Below, in pieces: positions 18,274-27,449 of a stretch of DNA of 64,000 bases. The notes beneath the pieces were generated by a model that ran no database searches, was not told where the DNA came from, and saw nothing but the letters and a program-made list of their open reading frames with translations. How positions within the stretch are numbered: position 1 is the first letter of the stretch; the number at the start of each line of letters is the position of its first letter. The translations under genes were made by a program, and so were the position numbers. This DNA is from Phaeobacter porticola. GTDB taxonomy: Bacteria; Pseudomonadota; Alphaproteobacteria; Rhodobacterales; Rhodobacteraceae. The DNA is taken from the NCBI RefSeq assembly GCF_001888185.1, contig NZ_CP016364.1:992001-1056000 (forward strand). The letters run 5' to 3'.

Positions 18274-18939
18274 ATGCGAACGGTTATCTTCGATCTGGAC
18301 GGCACTCTGGCGGATACATCTGGTGATTTGCTCGCGGCGGCCAACGCGTGTTTTCGCAAGATGGGGCTTGGCGATCTGCTGCACCTGCCACGGGATGCAG
18401 GCGTTGCGCTGCGTGGCGGCAAGAGCATGCTGACCGCAGGGCTGAAACGGGCAGGTCGCTACAGCGAAGACCTGGTTGAGGAATATTATCCTGTTCTGCT
18501 GGAGCAGTATCGCGACGCGATTGACCATCATACCGTGATGTATCCCGGTGCCATGGAGGCGGTTGAGCAATTGAAGGCGGACGGGTTTCGTGTGGGTATA
18601 TGCACCAATAAGCCTGAGGCGCTGGCAGAGAAACTGACCCGCAGCCTGGGTGTGCGGGATGCGTTCCACTCGCTGGTGGGAGCCGATACTCTGCCTGTGC
18701 GCAAACCTGATCCCGAACCCCTGCGCGAAGCCGCGCGCCGGGCGGGAGGAGACCCGGAGCGAACCATACTGATTGGTGATACCGATACCGACCGCAAAAC
18801 CTCTGCCGCCGCCGGTGTTGCTTCGGTGCTGGTCACCTTTGGTCCGTCCGGCGGCGACCTTGAGGCGCTACGGCCTGAAGCGTTGCTGCAACGGTTCGAG
18901 GACCTTCCTGCACTGGCAGCGCGATTGTTGCCGCTTTAG
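18274..18939 (+). CDS. gph: HAD-superfamily phosphatase (phosphoglycolate phosphatase-like)
   Basis: A 221-residue HAD hydrolase. Motif I is FDLDGTLADT with nucleophile Asp7 and general acid Asp9; motif II threonine is in GICTNKPEALAEK; Lys of motif III lies in LPVRKPDPEPL; motif IV is ILIGDTDTDRKTS. A helical cap sits between motifs I and II, as in Gph, which clears 2-phosphoglycolate formed in DNA repair and metabolism. The ATG at 18274 is the start that directly precedes the HAD fold (MRTVIFDLDG) and follows AGAGGGCAAAT. The exact substrate within this broad family is not certain. Confidence 0.85.
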   Translation: MRTVIFDLDGTLADTSGDLLAAANACFRKMGLGDLLHLPRDAGVALRGGKSMLTAGLKRAGRYSEDLVEEYYPVLLEQYRDAIDHHTVMYPGAMEAVEQLKADGFRVGICTNKPEALAEKLTRSLGVRDAFHSLVGADTLPVRKPDPEPLREAARRAGGDPERTILIGDTDTDRKTSAAAGVASVLVTFGPSGGDLEALRPEALLQRFEDLPALAARLLPL

Positions 18940-18975
18940 CGACATTCTGGCGTCGCAGACCGGGGACTTGACCTT

Positions 18976-20211
18976 ATGCAGTCAGACGCAGACAAACGCA
19001 TGATGACAGAGATTTTCACCGGTAGTTTCACCCAGCAGGAACCCATCCCCGAAGAGGCTATTGAGGCCGCTGTTGAGGTGATGCGTCACGGGCGGTTGCA
19101 CCGCTATAACGTCGCCGAAGGTGAGGCGGGCGAGGTGACCCTCCTAGAAGAGGAATTTGCCACCCAGATGGGCGCGCCCTATGCGCTGGCGGTGGCCTCT
19201 GGCGGCTATGCTCTGGCGACGGCGCTGCGTGCAGTCGGGGTGAAGCCGGGCGACAAGGTTCTCACCAACGCCTTCACCTTGGCGCCGGTGCCGGGATCCA
19301 TCGCGGCTGTGGGCGCAGATCCGGTCTATGTCGGCGTCACTGAGGCGCTGACGCTGGATCTGGAGGATCTGGAGCGGCAGCTTTCGGTCGACGGGCACCC
19401 GCGCGTTCTGATGCTGTCGCATATGCGCGGGCATCTGTGTGATATCGACCGGTTGATGGCGATCTGCGACGCTGCGGGTGTCACCGTGATCGAGGATTGC
19501 GCCCACACCATGGGCGCGCGCTGGAACGGGGTATTATCTGGACGCCACGGTGCGGTTGGCTGCTATTCTTGCCAGACTTATAAGCATGTGAACTCAGGCG
19601 AGGGCGGCCTGCTGGTGACCTCCGACCCCGAGATTGCTGCGCGCGCAATTATGCTCTCTGGGTCCTATATGCTCTATTCCCGCCATCGCGCGGCGCCTGG
19701 ACCTGAGGTATTTGAGCGCATCAAATATGAGACGCCGAACATCTCCGGGCGGATGGACAATCTGCGTGCGGCCATCCTGCGTCCGCAGTTGCGGGATCTT
19801 GATCAACAGGTGCAGCGCTGGAATGCCCGATATCAGCGGATTGAGGCGGGCCTGCGCGACACGCCGGGTCTGATGATGGTTGAGCGTCCTGCCGAGGAAC
19901 TTTATGTCGGCTCCTCCATCCAGTTTCTGCTGCTGGACTGGACTGATCAGAATATAACCGAGGTTCTCAACCGTTGTGCGGCGCGCGGCGTCGAACTGAA
20001 GTGGTTTGGCGCGTCGGAACCGGTTGCTTTTACCTCTCGCTATGACAGCTGGCGCTATGCGGAGGCGCCAGTGATGCCTGCAAGCGACCGGGTTCTGCAC
20101 GGGGTTATTGATATGCGGGTGCCGTTGACATTCTCGCTGGAGGACTGCGCGCAGATTGCCCGCATCATCCGCGCAGAGGTGGCGGCGGTGTTTCAGGCAG
20201 ACCCTAACTAA
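18976..20211 (+). CDS. DegT/DnrJ/EryC1-family PLP-dependent sugar aminotransferase
   Basis: A 411-residue fold-type I PLP enzyme of the DegT/DnrJ/EryC1/StrS family. PLP contacts visible are the Asp of VIEDCAHTMG (near 174) and the Schiff-base Lys203 in QTYKHVNSGEGG, followed by the family's SGSYM/ISGRMDNL blocks. Members usually transaminate keto-sugars on nucleotides for cell-surface glycans, or act as regulators. It starts 36 bases after the phosphatase, with GGGGAC before the ATG, and probably shares its transcript. No other nucleotide-sugar gene is adjacent, so its substrate is unknown. Convergent with the Hint-domain gene. Confidence 0.88.
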   Translation: MQSDADKRMMTEIFTGSFTQQEPIPEEAIEAAVEVMRHGRLHRYNVAEGEAGEVTLLEEEFATQMGAPYALAVASGGYALATALRAVGVKPGDKVLTNAFTLAPVPGSIAAVGADPVYVGVTEALTLDLEDLERQLSVDGHPRVLMLSHMRGHLCDIDRLMAICDAAGVTVIEDCAHTMGARWNGVLSGRHGAVGCYSCQTYKHVNSGEGGLLVTSDPEIAARAIMLSGSYMLYSRHRAAPGPEVFERIKYETPNISGRMDNLRAAILRPQLRDLDQQVQRWNARYQRIEAGLRDTPGLMMVERPAEELYVGSSIQFLLLDWTDQNITEVLNRCAARGVELKWFGASEPVAFTSRYDSWRYAEAPVMPASDRVLHGVIDMRVPLTFSLEDCAQIARIIRAEVAAVFQADPN

Positions 20212-20261
20212 GGGCCCAACACGGACAGATTTAGGTTGGTCTGGCCGCGCAGAATTGCCGC

Positions 20262-21326
20262 TCAGATGGCATCCAGCGCGGCGCGATTGTTCTTGCCGAT
20301 CCGCGCAACAAGCCGCTTTTGTCTGGCATGCGGCGGGATGGGTCTGGCGCTTTCGGTGCAATGCCTTGTGCCGCAGATCAGATCCGGGAAAAGCAGTGTC
20401 AGCTCTTCTTGTGCGGCAGGCGACAAGGCGGCGAGCGACTGTTCGGTGACCAGCAGGCTTTCACTCGGCGCGCCATTTGCAAATACGATCTCGTGGTTGT
20501 CGAACAGCATATGGTAGTAGGTGACAGCTGCGCGGTCTTCGTTGACGTAGATGCCGGGCAGGGCGGTCAGGCGAATGGCTGGGATCAGCACTTCGAATTG
20601 ACCAAACATGCGCTTCGCCACGCGCGAGCGGATCAGCATGCGATGCTGGCGTGAGACCTGTAGCGGCTGACTTGGCAGTCCGGGGCCAAGCGCGCCTGCT
20701 TCGATCCGAACCGGGCAGAGCTTGGCGTTGTCTGCCATCTGTGCTGGCGACACGCTGCGCTTGCCGATCCAGCGCAACGGTCGCGGTCCATTTTCGGTCA
20801 GGATGACAGTCCCTGGCGTCAATGTCTCTATTGCGCGGGGGCCCTCAGCCGTTTCGATCAGCGTGCCATTGCAGAAGCAGACCATCAGCGAAATATTGTC
20901 AACGATTGCGCCCAGACTGTTGTCGCTGCCCAGTTCTGTCAGGCGCAGGGTGTATTGGCCCGCACTGGGAAAATCGACATTCAGACTGGCCTGGGTGAAG
21001 CTGTTGGTGGTTGGCAATACCGACATCGACGCGATAACGGCCCCGCCCGCATCCAGAATTTCAACGGTGAACCCTTCGGTTCCGGCCTGGTTCAGCGATG
21101 CTGTGCGTAGGGCGGCATCCAGTGTCAACGCGGTCTGGATTGGATTGTTGACGGTGAAAGATTGCTCCATGATCGTCGTCTGGCCGGATTGTCCGTCCAT
21201 CTCAGCAACGCGATTGGACGAGCCGTTCCCGAGATAGGCGTTCTCGGTGTAGCTGGTCTCAAGGTCGGTGCCGCCCCAGTTGGCAGATCCGCTGTCGAAG
21301 GTTCCATTTATGATCAAGTTCTGCAT
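20262..21326 (-). CDS. Hint (Hedgehog/intein) domain protein with N-terminal beta-sandwich-like domain
   Basis: A 354-residue protein in two parts. Residues 1-145 begin MQNLIINGTFDSG and resemble a carbohydrate-binding or DUF642-like beta-sandwich (NLIxNGxFE opening, Ser/Thr/Asn rich, SVNDVSL-like end). From Cys150 a Hint_2-type domain follows: CFCNGTLIETAEGPRAIETL, then TPGTVILTENGPRPLRWIGK and SRQHRML. Cys150 is in the autoprocessing nucleophile position. No classical signal peptide is visible, so type I secretion or cytoplasmic location are both possible. Roseobacters often carry several Hint_2 proteins and their function is largely unknown. The gene is divergent from ivd. Confidence 0.82.
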   Translation of the reverse strand: MQNLIINGTFDSGSANWGGTDLETSYTENAYLGNGSSNRVAEMDGQSGQTTIMEQSFTVNNPIQTALTLDAALRTASLNQAGTEGFTVEILDAGGAVIASMSVLPTTNSFTQASLNVDFPSAGQYTLRLTELGSDNSLGAIVDNISLMVCFCNGTLIETAEGPRAIETLTPGTVILTENGPRPLRWIGKRSVSPAQMADNAKLCPVRIEAGALGPGLPSQPLQVSRQHRMLIRSRVAKRMFGQFEVLIPAIRLTALPGIYVNEDRAAVTYYHMLFDNHEIVFANGAPSESLLVTEQSLAALSPAAQEELTLLFPDLICGTRHCTESARPIPPHARQKRLVARIGKNNRAALDAI

Positions 21327-21520
21327 CTGGCCGGATCTCTGCGTGCTTTGGTAAATTTTTTCCTAATGGCAGACTAAGGCGTCAGTGTGGCGACGGCTAG
21401 TGGTGCGCGGGCGGATAGGTGAATAATTCCGGCATCAACGTGACGCGTTGTTGACTGAGGGGGAGGGATGTGGCAATTAATGAACAACTGTTCAATAACT
21501 GGCAAGTTCAGGAGAAAACG

Positions 21521-22681
21521 ATGTTCAACGCAAGCATGACCTTTGATCTGGGCGAAGATGTGAATGCCCTGCGCGACATGGTGCACCGCTGGGCGCAAGA
21601 GCGCGTCCGCCCGATGGCGCAGGAGATTGATCAGAAAAACGAATTTCCGGCAGAGCTCTGGCAGGAGATGGGGGAGCTGGGTCTTCTCGGCATCACCGTG
21701 CCTGAGGAGTTCGGCGGCGCTGGCATGTCCTACCTGGCCCATACCGTCGCCGTTGAGGAAATCGCGCGAGCCAGTGCTTCGGTGTCGCTCTCCTATGGTG
21801 CGCATTCGAATCTTTGTGTCAATCAGATCAAATTGAACGGCAATGCTGAGCAGAAGGCCAAATACCTGCCGCGACTGGTTTCAGGCGAGCATGTTGGCGC
21901 GCTGGCAATGTCCGAGGCGGGCGCCGGCTCGGACGTCGTCTCGATGTCCTTGCGTGCAGAGAAGCGTAATGACCACTACCGTCTGAACGGCAACAAATAC
22001 TGGATCACCAATGGTCCCGATGCGGACACGCTGGTGGTCTACGCTAAGACGGACCCGGATGCAGGCTCCAAGGGTATGACGGCCTTCCTGATTGAGAAAG
22101 AGATGAAAGGATTCTCCACCTCGCAGCATTTCGACAAGCTGGGGATGCGTGGCTCTAACACCGCCGAGCTGGTTTTCGAAGACGTGGAAGTCCCTTTTGA
22201 AAACGTGCTGGGCGAAGAGGGTAAGGGCGTGCGCGTCCTGATGTCCGGTCTCGACTATGAGCGCGTGGTGCTGGCCGGGATTGGTACCGGTATCATGGCG
22301 GCCTGCATGGATGAGATGATGCCCTATATGAAAGAGCGCAAGCAGTTCGGCCAGCCCATCGGGAACTTCCAGCTGATGCAGGGCAAGATCGCGGATATGT
22401 ACACTGCGATGAACACGGCCCGTTCCTATGTTTATGAGGTTGCGAAGGCTTGCGACAAGGGCACCGTGACCCGTCAGGATGCGGCAGCCTGCTGCCTTTA
22501 TGCGTCCGAGGTTGCGATGACCCAGGCGCATCAGGCGGTGCAGGCCTTTGGTGGTGCCGGCTATCTCTCTGACAACCCGGTTGGTCGGATTTTCCGCGAT
22601 GCCAAGCTGATGGAGATCGGTGCGGGCACGTCGGAAATCCGCCGGATGCTGATCGGTCGTGAATTGATGAGCCAGATGTAA
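21521..22681 (+). CDS. ivd: Isovaleryl-CoA dehydrogenase
   Basis: A 386-residue acyl-CoA dehydrogenase that oxidises isovaleryl-CoA to 3-methylcrotonyl-CoA in leucine breakdown, with FAD and ETF. FAD-binding blocks [14 protein letters not shown] and [12 protein letters not shown] are clear. The catalytic Glu is where IVD places it, in [12 protein letters not shown] (about Glu247), which separates it from other family members that use a Glu near residue 376. The ATG at 21521 follows AGGAGA; an in-frame start at 21470 is less likely. A small inverted repeat, CAACG-N5-CGTTG, lies 71 bases upstream (21436-21450) and might be an operator. Rest of the pathway follows downstream. Confidence 0.95.
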   Translation: MFNASMTFDLGEDVNALRDMVHRWAQERVRPMAQEIDQKNEFPAELWQEMGELGLLGITVPEEFGGAGMSYLAHTVAVEEIARASASVSLSYGAHSNLCVNQIKLNGNAEQKAKYLPRLVSGEHVGALAMSEAGAGSDVVSMSLRAEKRNDHYRLNGNKYWITNGPDADTLVVYAKTDPDAGSKGMTAFLIEKEMKGFSTSQHFDKLGMRGSNTAELVFEDVEVPFENVLGEEGKGVRVLMSGLDYERVVLAGIGTGIMAACMDEMMPYMKERKQFGQPIGNFQLMQGKIADMYTAMNTARSYVYEVAKACDKGTVTRQDAAACCLYASEVAMTQAHQAVQAFGGAGYLSDNPVGRIFRDAKLMEIGAGTSEIRRMLIGRELMSQM

Positions 22682-22755
22682 CCACGCTCGTGCCTGGGGC
22701 GGTCCCTAGGGCGGCCTGTGTGTATGATGCGCGGATTTATCTGCAAGACGAGAAA

Positions 22756-22779
22756 GCGGCGCGCCTCTCGGCCCGCCGC
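22756..22779 (-). terminator. Probable intrinsic terminator of the ompW-like gene
   Basis: GCGGCGCGCC (22756-22765) pairs with GGCCCGCCGC (22770-22779) with one mismatch and a TCTC loop. On the minus strand the stem is followed by TTTCTCGTCTT, a pyrimidine-rich run. It lies 45 bases past the ompW-type stop. On the plus strand, after ivd, the following bases are C-rich, so termination there is less sure. Confidence 0.55.
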
Positions 22780-22823
22780 CCCTCCCTGAAATACTCGTCT
22801 CAGTCTGTTACTCGTCAAAAGGA

Positions 22824-23426
22824 TCAGAAGCGGTGAACGTAGCCAAAGCCAACAGTGACCGGATCGATTTCGGCGGTGCCGATTTTGGCGCCGTTGAGGG
22901 TCACATCGGTTTCGATGTCCATGTAGCGGACGTTCACCCGCAGTGCGCCGCGATCAGAGATCTGCCAGTCCGCACCAAGGTTCAGTGCCAGTCCGACACT
23001 GTCATCAAGCGAGATCACACCTGCGGGGGAGCTTTCCTCGAAGAAGGTCGTGTAGTTGATGCCGATGCCGACAAAGGGTTTGAACTTGGTCTGTGTCGGG
23101 AAGTGGTAGTTGACCGACAGGGTCGGCGGCAGGTGCTTGGTGGTCGCGGTATAGGCGCCGTTCAAGGAGATATCATGTTCGAACGGGCTGGCGGCAAGAA
23201 GTTCGATGCCGATGTTGTCGCGGATGAAATACTCCGCAGTGAAGGTCAGTGCGGTATCGTCATCAATTGTCGCAGCTGCGCCGGCAACGGTGCCGTTGTC
23301 GGACTTCGGATTGACGTTGGCGATACCGACGCCAAGGGTCCAATCCCCCTGGGACTGTGCAAGGGCGGGGCCGGCCAGAGCTGCAAGTGCAGCGCTAAGA
23401 GCCAGGGCGGAAACCATACGGGTCAT
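22824..23426 (-). CDS. OmpW-family outer-membrane protein
   Basis: A 200-residue protein with a signal peptide (MTRMVSALALSAALAALAGPALA) and a mature part typical of OmpW: an eight-stranded barrel with WTLGVGIANVNPKSDNG, the LPPTLSVNYHFP strand, FKPFVGIGINYT, and a C-terminal aromatic VGFGYVHRF (final Phe is the BAM signal). The ATG at 23426 is favoured because the signal peptide begins there, with AGAGGGAT upstream. OmpW proteins are small hydrophobic-compound or stress-related porins, often controlled by FNR. A near-consensus FNR site lies about 80 bases upstream. The gene is transcribed against the surrounding leucine-degradation genes. Confidence 0.92.
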   Translation of the reverse strand: MTRMVSALALSAALAALAGPALAQSQGDWTLGVGIANVNPKSDNGTVAGAAATIDDDTALTFTAEYFIRDNIGIELLAASPFEHDISLNGAYTATTKHLPPTLSVNYHFPTQTKFKPFVGIGINYTTFFEESSPAGVISLDDSVGLALNLGADWQISDRGALRVNVRYMDIETDVTLNGAKIGTAEIDPVTVGFGYVHRF

Positions 23427-23502
23427 TGGGGCTATCCCTCTTCTATCGTGGTCGGGTCGTTTGTTTGCAGGAGATGTATGCGCCTCAGGCAACGACAGAA
23501 CA

Positions 23503-23516
23503 CTGATCTGGATCAA
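23503..23516. promoter_or_regulatory. FNR/FnrL-type binding site
   Basis: CTGATCTGGATCAA matches the FNR/FnrL box TTGAT-N4-ATCAA at 9 of 10 fixed positions. It lies in the 164-base gap between the ompW-like gene (start 23426, minus) and the acyl-CoA synthetase (start 23591, plus), 77-90 bases before the former. OmpW genes in other proteobacteria are FNR-controlled, which supports the assignment. It may also affect the synthetase. Confidence 0.6.
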
Positions 23517-23590
23517 GAAGCGGCCCGCTTTCCCTTTGGGAATGCAGGAAAAAACTGCACATCTGATATGCGTTTCATGAAGGTCTTGGC

Positions 23591-25141
23591 ATGAGCAGCG
23601 TGGTTGGACATACATTGTACCAGGGATTGCGCACGGATGGCGCATGGCAATTTCCGTCCTGCCTGAACATGGCGGCGCAGGCGCTGGATCATCCGGATGA
23701 GCAGGTCGCCCTCATTGATCTGACCACCGGGAAGCGGCGGGATGTCCGCTATGGCGAACTGCGGCAGATGGTCGATGTGATGGCGCGCGATCTGATGCGG
23801 CGAGTGCAGCCCGGCGACCGTGTTGGTGTGTTGCTCAGCCAATCTGTCGACTGCGCCGTAGCACATCTCGCGATATGGAAAATCGGTGCCATTTCAGTGC
23901 CGTTGTTCAAGCTGTTCCAGCATGACGCGCTGGCTTCGCGTATCGGCGATGCAGGGGTGGAACTGGTGCTGACTGATGGTGCAGGCGGTGCGCAGCTCGG
24001 GACATTGGCGCAACCAGTGCTGGTGGCGGATGTCCTGTCCGCAAGCACGAGCCAAAGCGGCCACCTCCTCCCATATGCGGAAACCACGCCGGAGACTCCG
24101 GCAGTGCTCATCTACACGTCCGGCACCACGGGCAGCGCCAAGGGCGCGCTGCATGGCCACCGCGTCCTCTCCGGCCATTTGCCGGGCGTGGCCATCAGCC
24201 ATGATCATCTCGGCCAGCCGGGGGATTGCCTCTGGACCCCAGCCGACTGGGCATGGATCGGCGGCCTGTTCGACGTGCTGATGCCGGGTCTGGCGCTGGG
24301 CGTGCCGGTTGTCGCCGCCCGGCTGGACAAATTTACGCCGGAGGCCTGCGCCGAAATTATTCGTCAGGGCGATGTGCGAAATGCCTTCTTTCCTCCCACA
24401 GCTCTGCGCTTACTGAAGGCGGCGGGGCAGGGGCTCGACGGTCTGCGCTCGGTCGCATCCGGAGGAGAGCCCCTGGGCGCAGAGATGCTCGCCTGGGGCC
24501 AGCGTCACCTGGGCGTGACCATCAATGAATTCTACGGCCAGACCGAATGCAACATGACGGTGTCCTCCTGCGCCGCTGATTTCCCCGTGCGGCCGGGCTG
24601 CATCGGCAAGCCGGTTCCGGGATGTGTGGTTGAGGTGATAGACACCGACGGCACCCCCACCAAAGGTGAAGGCGATGTCGCCGTGCGCCGGGGAGCTGCC
24701 TCGATGATGCTGGAGTACTGGAACCGCCCTGATGCGACGGCTGAGAAATTTCGCGGCGACTGGCTGGTCACCGGAGATCGTGGCATCTGGGAGGGTGGCT
24801 ATCTGCGCTTTGTTGGGCGCGAGGATGACGTTATTACCTCTGCTGGTTATCGCATTGGCCCGGCGGAGATTGAGGATTGTCTGATGACCCATCCGGCGGT
24901 GGCGACTGTGGGTGTGGTGGGTAAGCCGGACGAGCTGCGCACCGAAATCGTGAAGGCCTATGTGGTGCTGAAACCCGGTCATTCTCCGGCGGAGAAAGAT
25001 CTGCAAGACTACGTCAAGCAGCGCCTCGCCCAATACTCCTATCCCCGCGAGGTGGAATTTCTGGATGCGTTACCGATGACCGTGACCGGCAAGGTCATCC
25101 GCAAGGATCTGAAGGCGCGGGCTGCGGAGGAGGGGAAGTGA
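23591..25141 (+). CDS. AMP-dependent acyl-CoA synthetase
   Basis: A 516-residue ANL-superfamily ligase that makes an acyl-AMP then an acyl-CoA. Visible are the P-loop YTSGTTGSAKGALHGH near 174-189, the FYGQTECNM motif near 313-321, the hinge GREDDVITSAGYRIGP (hinge Asp in ED, about 414) and the catalytic Lys in MTVTGKVIRKDL near the end. It resembles the medium-chain/acetyl-CoA synthetase side of the family. Lying before mccB-mccA, it may activate isovalerate or a related branched acid so that ivd can use it; this is inferred from context. Its stop overlaps the start of the next gene. Confidence 0.88.
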   Translation: MSSVVGHTLYQGLRTDGAWQFPSCLNMAAQALDHPDEQVALIDLTTGKRRDVRYGELRQMVDVMARDLMRRVQPGDRVGVLLSQSVDCAVAHLAIWKIGAISVPLFKLFQHDALASRIGDAGVELVLTDGAGGAQLGTLAQPVLVADVLSASTSQSGHLLPYAETTPETPAVLIYTSGTTGSAKGALHGHRVLSGHLPGVAISHDHLGQPGDCLWTPADWAWIGGLFDVLMPGLALGVPVVAARLDKFTPEACAEIIRQGDVRNAFFPPTALRLLKAAGQGLDGLRSVASGGEPLGAEMLAWGQRHLGVTINEFYGQTECNMTVSSCAADFPVRPGCIGKPVPGCVVEVIDTDGTPTKGEGDVAVRRGAASMMLEYWNRPDATAEKFRGDWLVTGDRGIWEGGYLRFVGREDDVITSAGYRIGPAEIEDCLMTHPAVATVGVVGKPDELRTEIVKAYVVLKPGHSPAEKDLQDYVKQRLAQYSYPREVEFLDALPMTVTGKVIRKDLKARAAEEGK

Positions 25142-25644
25142 TGAAACAGCCGGTCCTTTCCGTTCTTTCGGCCTGTGCTTGCGCTTTTGGCGCGTCCTTT
25201 CCACTCACTGCGGCAGGTGAGGCGACCCCCGTTTTTGATACAGCCGGTTTTCTGAGCGCTTGCGCTGGATTTGTCCCCGATGTTGGCTATGCCGTGCCCA
25301 TGGACACCCAATGTGTCTCGCAGGCCGTCCGCATGTGTAACCTAAGCCAAGAAATGAAGGCTTTGCAGCACTGTGCTGATAGCGCCGCGGCATGGTTGGA
25401 GGCGGATGGAGCGCGCATCGTTAGCCAGATGCCCGGCTTCGACAAAAGTGTTCTTGATGACAACGGGCCTGCAGGTCTGTCCCTGCCCATGCCTGCTATG
25501 GGGGACGCTCCCGATTGCACCAAGACTTCGGACCCAAATTTGTCGTCCGAAACGGTGTGCCGCTATTCGGAGGCACTTTCAGAATGGCTCAAACTAAGAA
25601 TTCTGATGCGCAGTGACGGAATGACCGGGGAGGCAAACCAGTGA
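25141..25644 (+). CDS. Small exported protein of unknown function
   Basis: A 167-residue protein whose ATG shares its A with the TGA stop of the acyl-CoA synthetase, so translation is coupled. The first 25-28 residues (MKQPVLSVLSACACAFGASF, ending near LTAAGEA) look like a Sec signal peptide. The mature part has about eight Cys (for example LSACAGF, TQCVSQAVRMCN, LQHCAD, PDCTKT, TVCRYSE), consistent with periplasmic disulfides. I do not recognise a family. Its place inside a leucine/isovalerate operon is unexplained. Confidence 0.7.
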   Translation: MKQPVLSVLSACACAFGASFPLTAAGEATPVFDTAGFLSACAGFVPDVGYAVPMDTQCVSQAVRMCNLSQEMKALQHCADSAAAWLEADGARIVSQMPGFDKSVLDDNGPAGLSLPMPAMGDAPDCTKTSDPNLSSETVCRYSEALSEWLKLRILMRSDGMTGEANQ

Positions 25645-25720
25645 TCCAAAGTGTTGTATACCCGGTACACGCTGCCCCAACCGCGAATAAAGATCTCAAC
25701 CCTACAACGGGAGAGTAGAC

Positions 25721-27325
25721 ATGAAACTCACATCCAAGGCGATGCCTTCCTCTGAAGGCTTCAAACAGAACCGCGCGGCGCATCTGGATGCGCTGGCGCA
25801 GATCAGCGAGGCGGCAGAGGCCGCGCGCATGGGCGGCGGCGAGAAATCCCGTGCCCGCCACGAAGGCCGCGGCAAGATGCTGCCGCGCCGGCGGGTGGCG
25901 AACCTGTTGGACCCCGGCTCTCCGTTTCTGGAGATCGGTGCCACTGCAGCGCATGGTATGTATGATGGGGTTGCTCCTGCGGCGGGCGTGATCGCGGGCA
26001 TCGGCCGGGTGCACGGCCAAGAGGTCATGGTGGTCTGCAACGACGCCACCGTGAAAGGTGGTACCTACTACCCGATGACGGTCAAGAAACACCTGCGCGC
26101 GCAGGAGATTGCCGAGGAGAACCGTCTCCCCTGCATCTATCTGGTCGACTCAGGCGGGGCCAATCTGCCTAATCAGGATGAGGTATTTCCTGACCGCGAC
26201 CATTTCGGACGTATCTTCTACAATCAGGCGCGGATGTCGGCCAAAGGCATCCCGCAGATTGCCGTCGTCATGGGCTCCTGCACGGCAGGCGGCGCTTATG
26301 TGCCCGCCATGTCGGATGTGACCATTATCGTGAAGGAGCAGGGCACCATCTTCCTCGCCGGTCCGCCGCTGGTGAAGGCCGCCACGGGGGAGGTTGTCAG
26401 TGCCGAGGAGCTGGGCGGTGGCGATGTGCACACCCGCCTGTCCGGCGTAGCCGATTACCTGGCCGAAGACGACGCCCACGCGCTGGCGCTGGCGCGGCGT
26501 GCGGTGCAGTCGCTGAATATCACCAAGCCGCTGACGGTGAACTGGGCCAGCCCGGAAGAGCCGGCTTACGACCCCGAGGAAATCCTCGGCGTGGTGCCCG
26601 GTGATCTGCGCACGCCGTATGACATCCGAGAGGTAATCGCGCGGCTGGTCGACGGTTCCCGCTTTGACGAATTTAAACCACGGTTCGGCGAGACGCTGGT
26701 GACCGGTTTTGCCCACCTCAAGGGCTGTCCGATCGGCATCATCGCAAACAATGGCGTGCTGTTTTCCGAAGCCGCCCAGAAAGGCGCGCATTTCGTCGAA
26801 CTGTGCAGCCAGCGCAAGATCCCGCTGGTCTTTCTGCAGAATATCACCGGCTTCATGGTGGGGCGCAAATACGAAAACGAAGGCATCGCCCGTCACGGCG
26901 CCAAGATGGTGACGGCGGTGGCCACCACCAATGTGCCAAAAGTGACCATGCTGGTCGGCGGCTCCTTCGGAGCGGGCAACTACGGCATGTCGGGCCGGGC
27001 TTATCAGCCGCGTTTCCTGTGGTCCTGGCCCAACTCCCGCATCTCGGTGATGGGCGGCGAGCAGGCGGCAGGGGTGCTGGCGACAGTGAAGCGCGATGCC
27101 ATCGAACGCCAGGGCGGCAGCTGGAGCACTGAGGAAGAAGCGTCCTTCAAACAGCCAACCATCGATATGTTCGAGGAGCAGAGCCACCCGCTTTATGCCT
27201 CCGCGCGGCTATGGGACGATGGTATCATCGATCCACGCAAGAGCCGGGATGTGCTGGCGATGTCACTTTCGGCAGCACTGAATGCGCCCATCGAGGAAAC
27301 CAAATTCGGCGTCTTCCGGATGTAA
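25721..27325 (+). CDS. mccB: Methylcrotonyl-CoA carboxylase, carboxyltransferase (beta) subunit
   Basis: A 534-residue carboxyltransferase that moves CO2 from biotin to 3-methylcrotonyl-CoA. It has both crotonase-like halves: the acyl-CoA side (about 60-290; [39 protein letters not shown]-type block with the MCC-specific [10 protein letters not shown]) and the carboxybiotin side (about 300-530; [25 protein letters not shown]-type block, [14 protein letters not shown]). NLPNQ and FGAGNYGM separate MCC from propionyl-CoA carboxylase. SD GGGAGAG precedes the ATG. Its partner mccA is next, after a 124-base spacer with nested repeats. Confidence 0.96.
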   Translation: MKLTSKAMPSSEGFKQNRAAHLDALAQISEAAEAARMGGGEKSRARHEGRGKMLPRRRVANLLDPGSPFLEIGATAAHGMYDGVAPAAGVIAGIGRVHGQEVMVVCNDATVKGGTYYPMTVKKHLRAQEIAEENRLPCIYLVDSGGANLPNQDEVFPDRDHFGRIFYNQARMSAKGIPQIAVVMGSCTAGGAYVPAMSDVTIIVKEQGTIFLAGPPLVKAATGEVVSAEELGGGDVHTRLSGVADYLAEDDAHALALARRAVQSLNITKPLTVNWASPEEPAYDPEEILGVVPGDLRTPYDIREVIARLVDGSRFDEFKPRFGETLVTGFAHLKGCPIGIIANNGVLFSEAAQKGAHFVELCSQRKIPLVFLQNITGFMVGRKYENEGIARHGAKMVTAVATTNVPKVTMLVGGSFGAGNYGMSGRAYQPRFLWSWPNSRISVMGGEQAAGVLATVKRDAIERQGGSWSTEEEASFKQPTIDMFEEQSHPLYASARLWDDGIIDPRKSRDVLAMSLSAALNAPIEETKFGVFRM

Positions 27326-27363
27326 GCGCCGGGCGCTTCTTCTGGCCAAAAATATCCCCGGGG

Positions 27364-27403
27364 GTCGCCATTGGAGCGCCATTGGTTCGAGCTCAATGGC
27401 GAC
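27364..27403 (+). repeat. Nested direct and inverted repeats between mccB and mccA
   Basis: CGCCATTGG occurs twice (27366-27374 and 27377-27385), and its complement CAATGGCG occurs at 27394-27401. The outer copy can pair with it over 10 bp (GTCGCCATTG / CAATGGCGAC, 27364-27373 with 27394-27403) and the inner over 8 bp (27377-27384 with 27394-27401). The two hairpins exclude each other. No U-tract follows, so this is not a standard terminator. Confidence 0.55.
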
Positions 27404-27449
27404 GAGCAGGCAGCCCCCGGTCCAGAGATCCAGGCAAAGGACCAACCCC

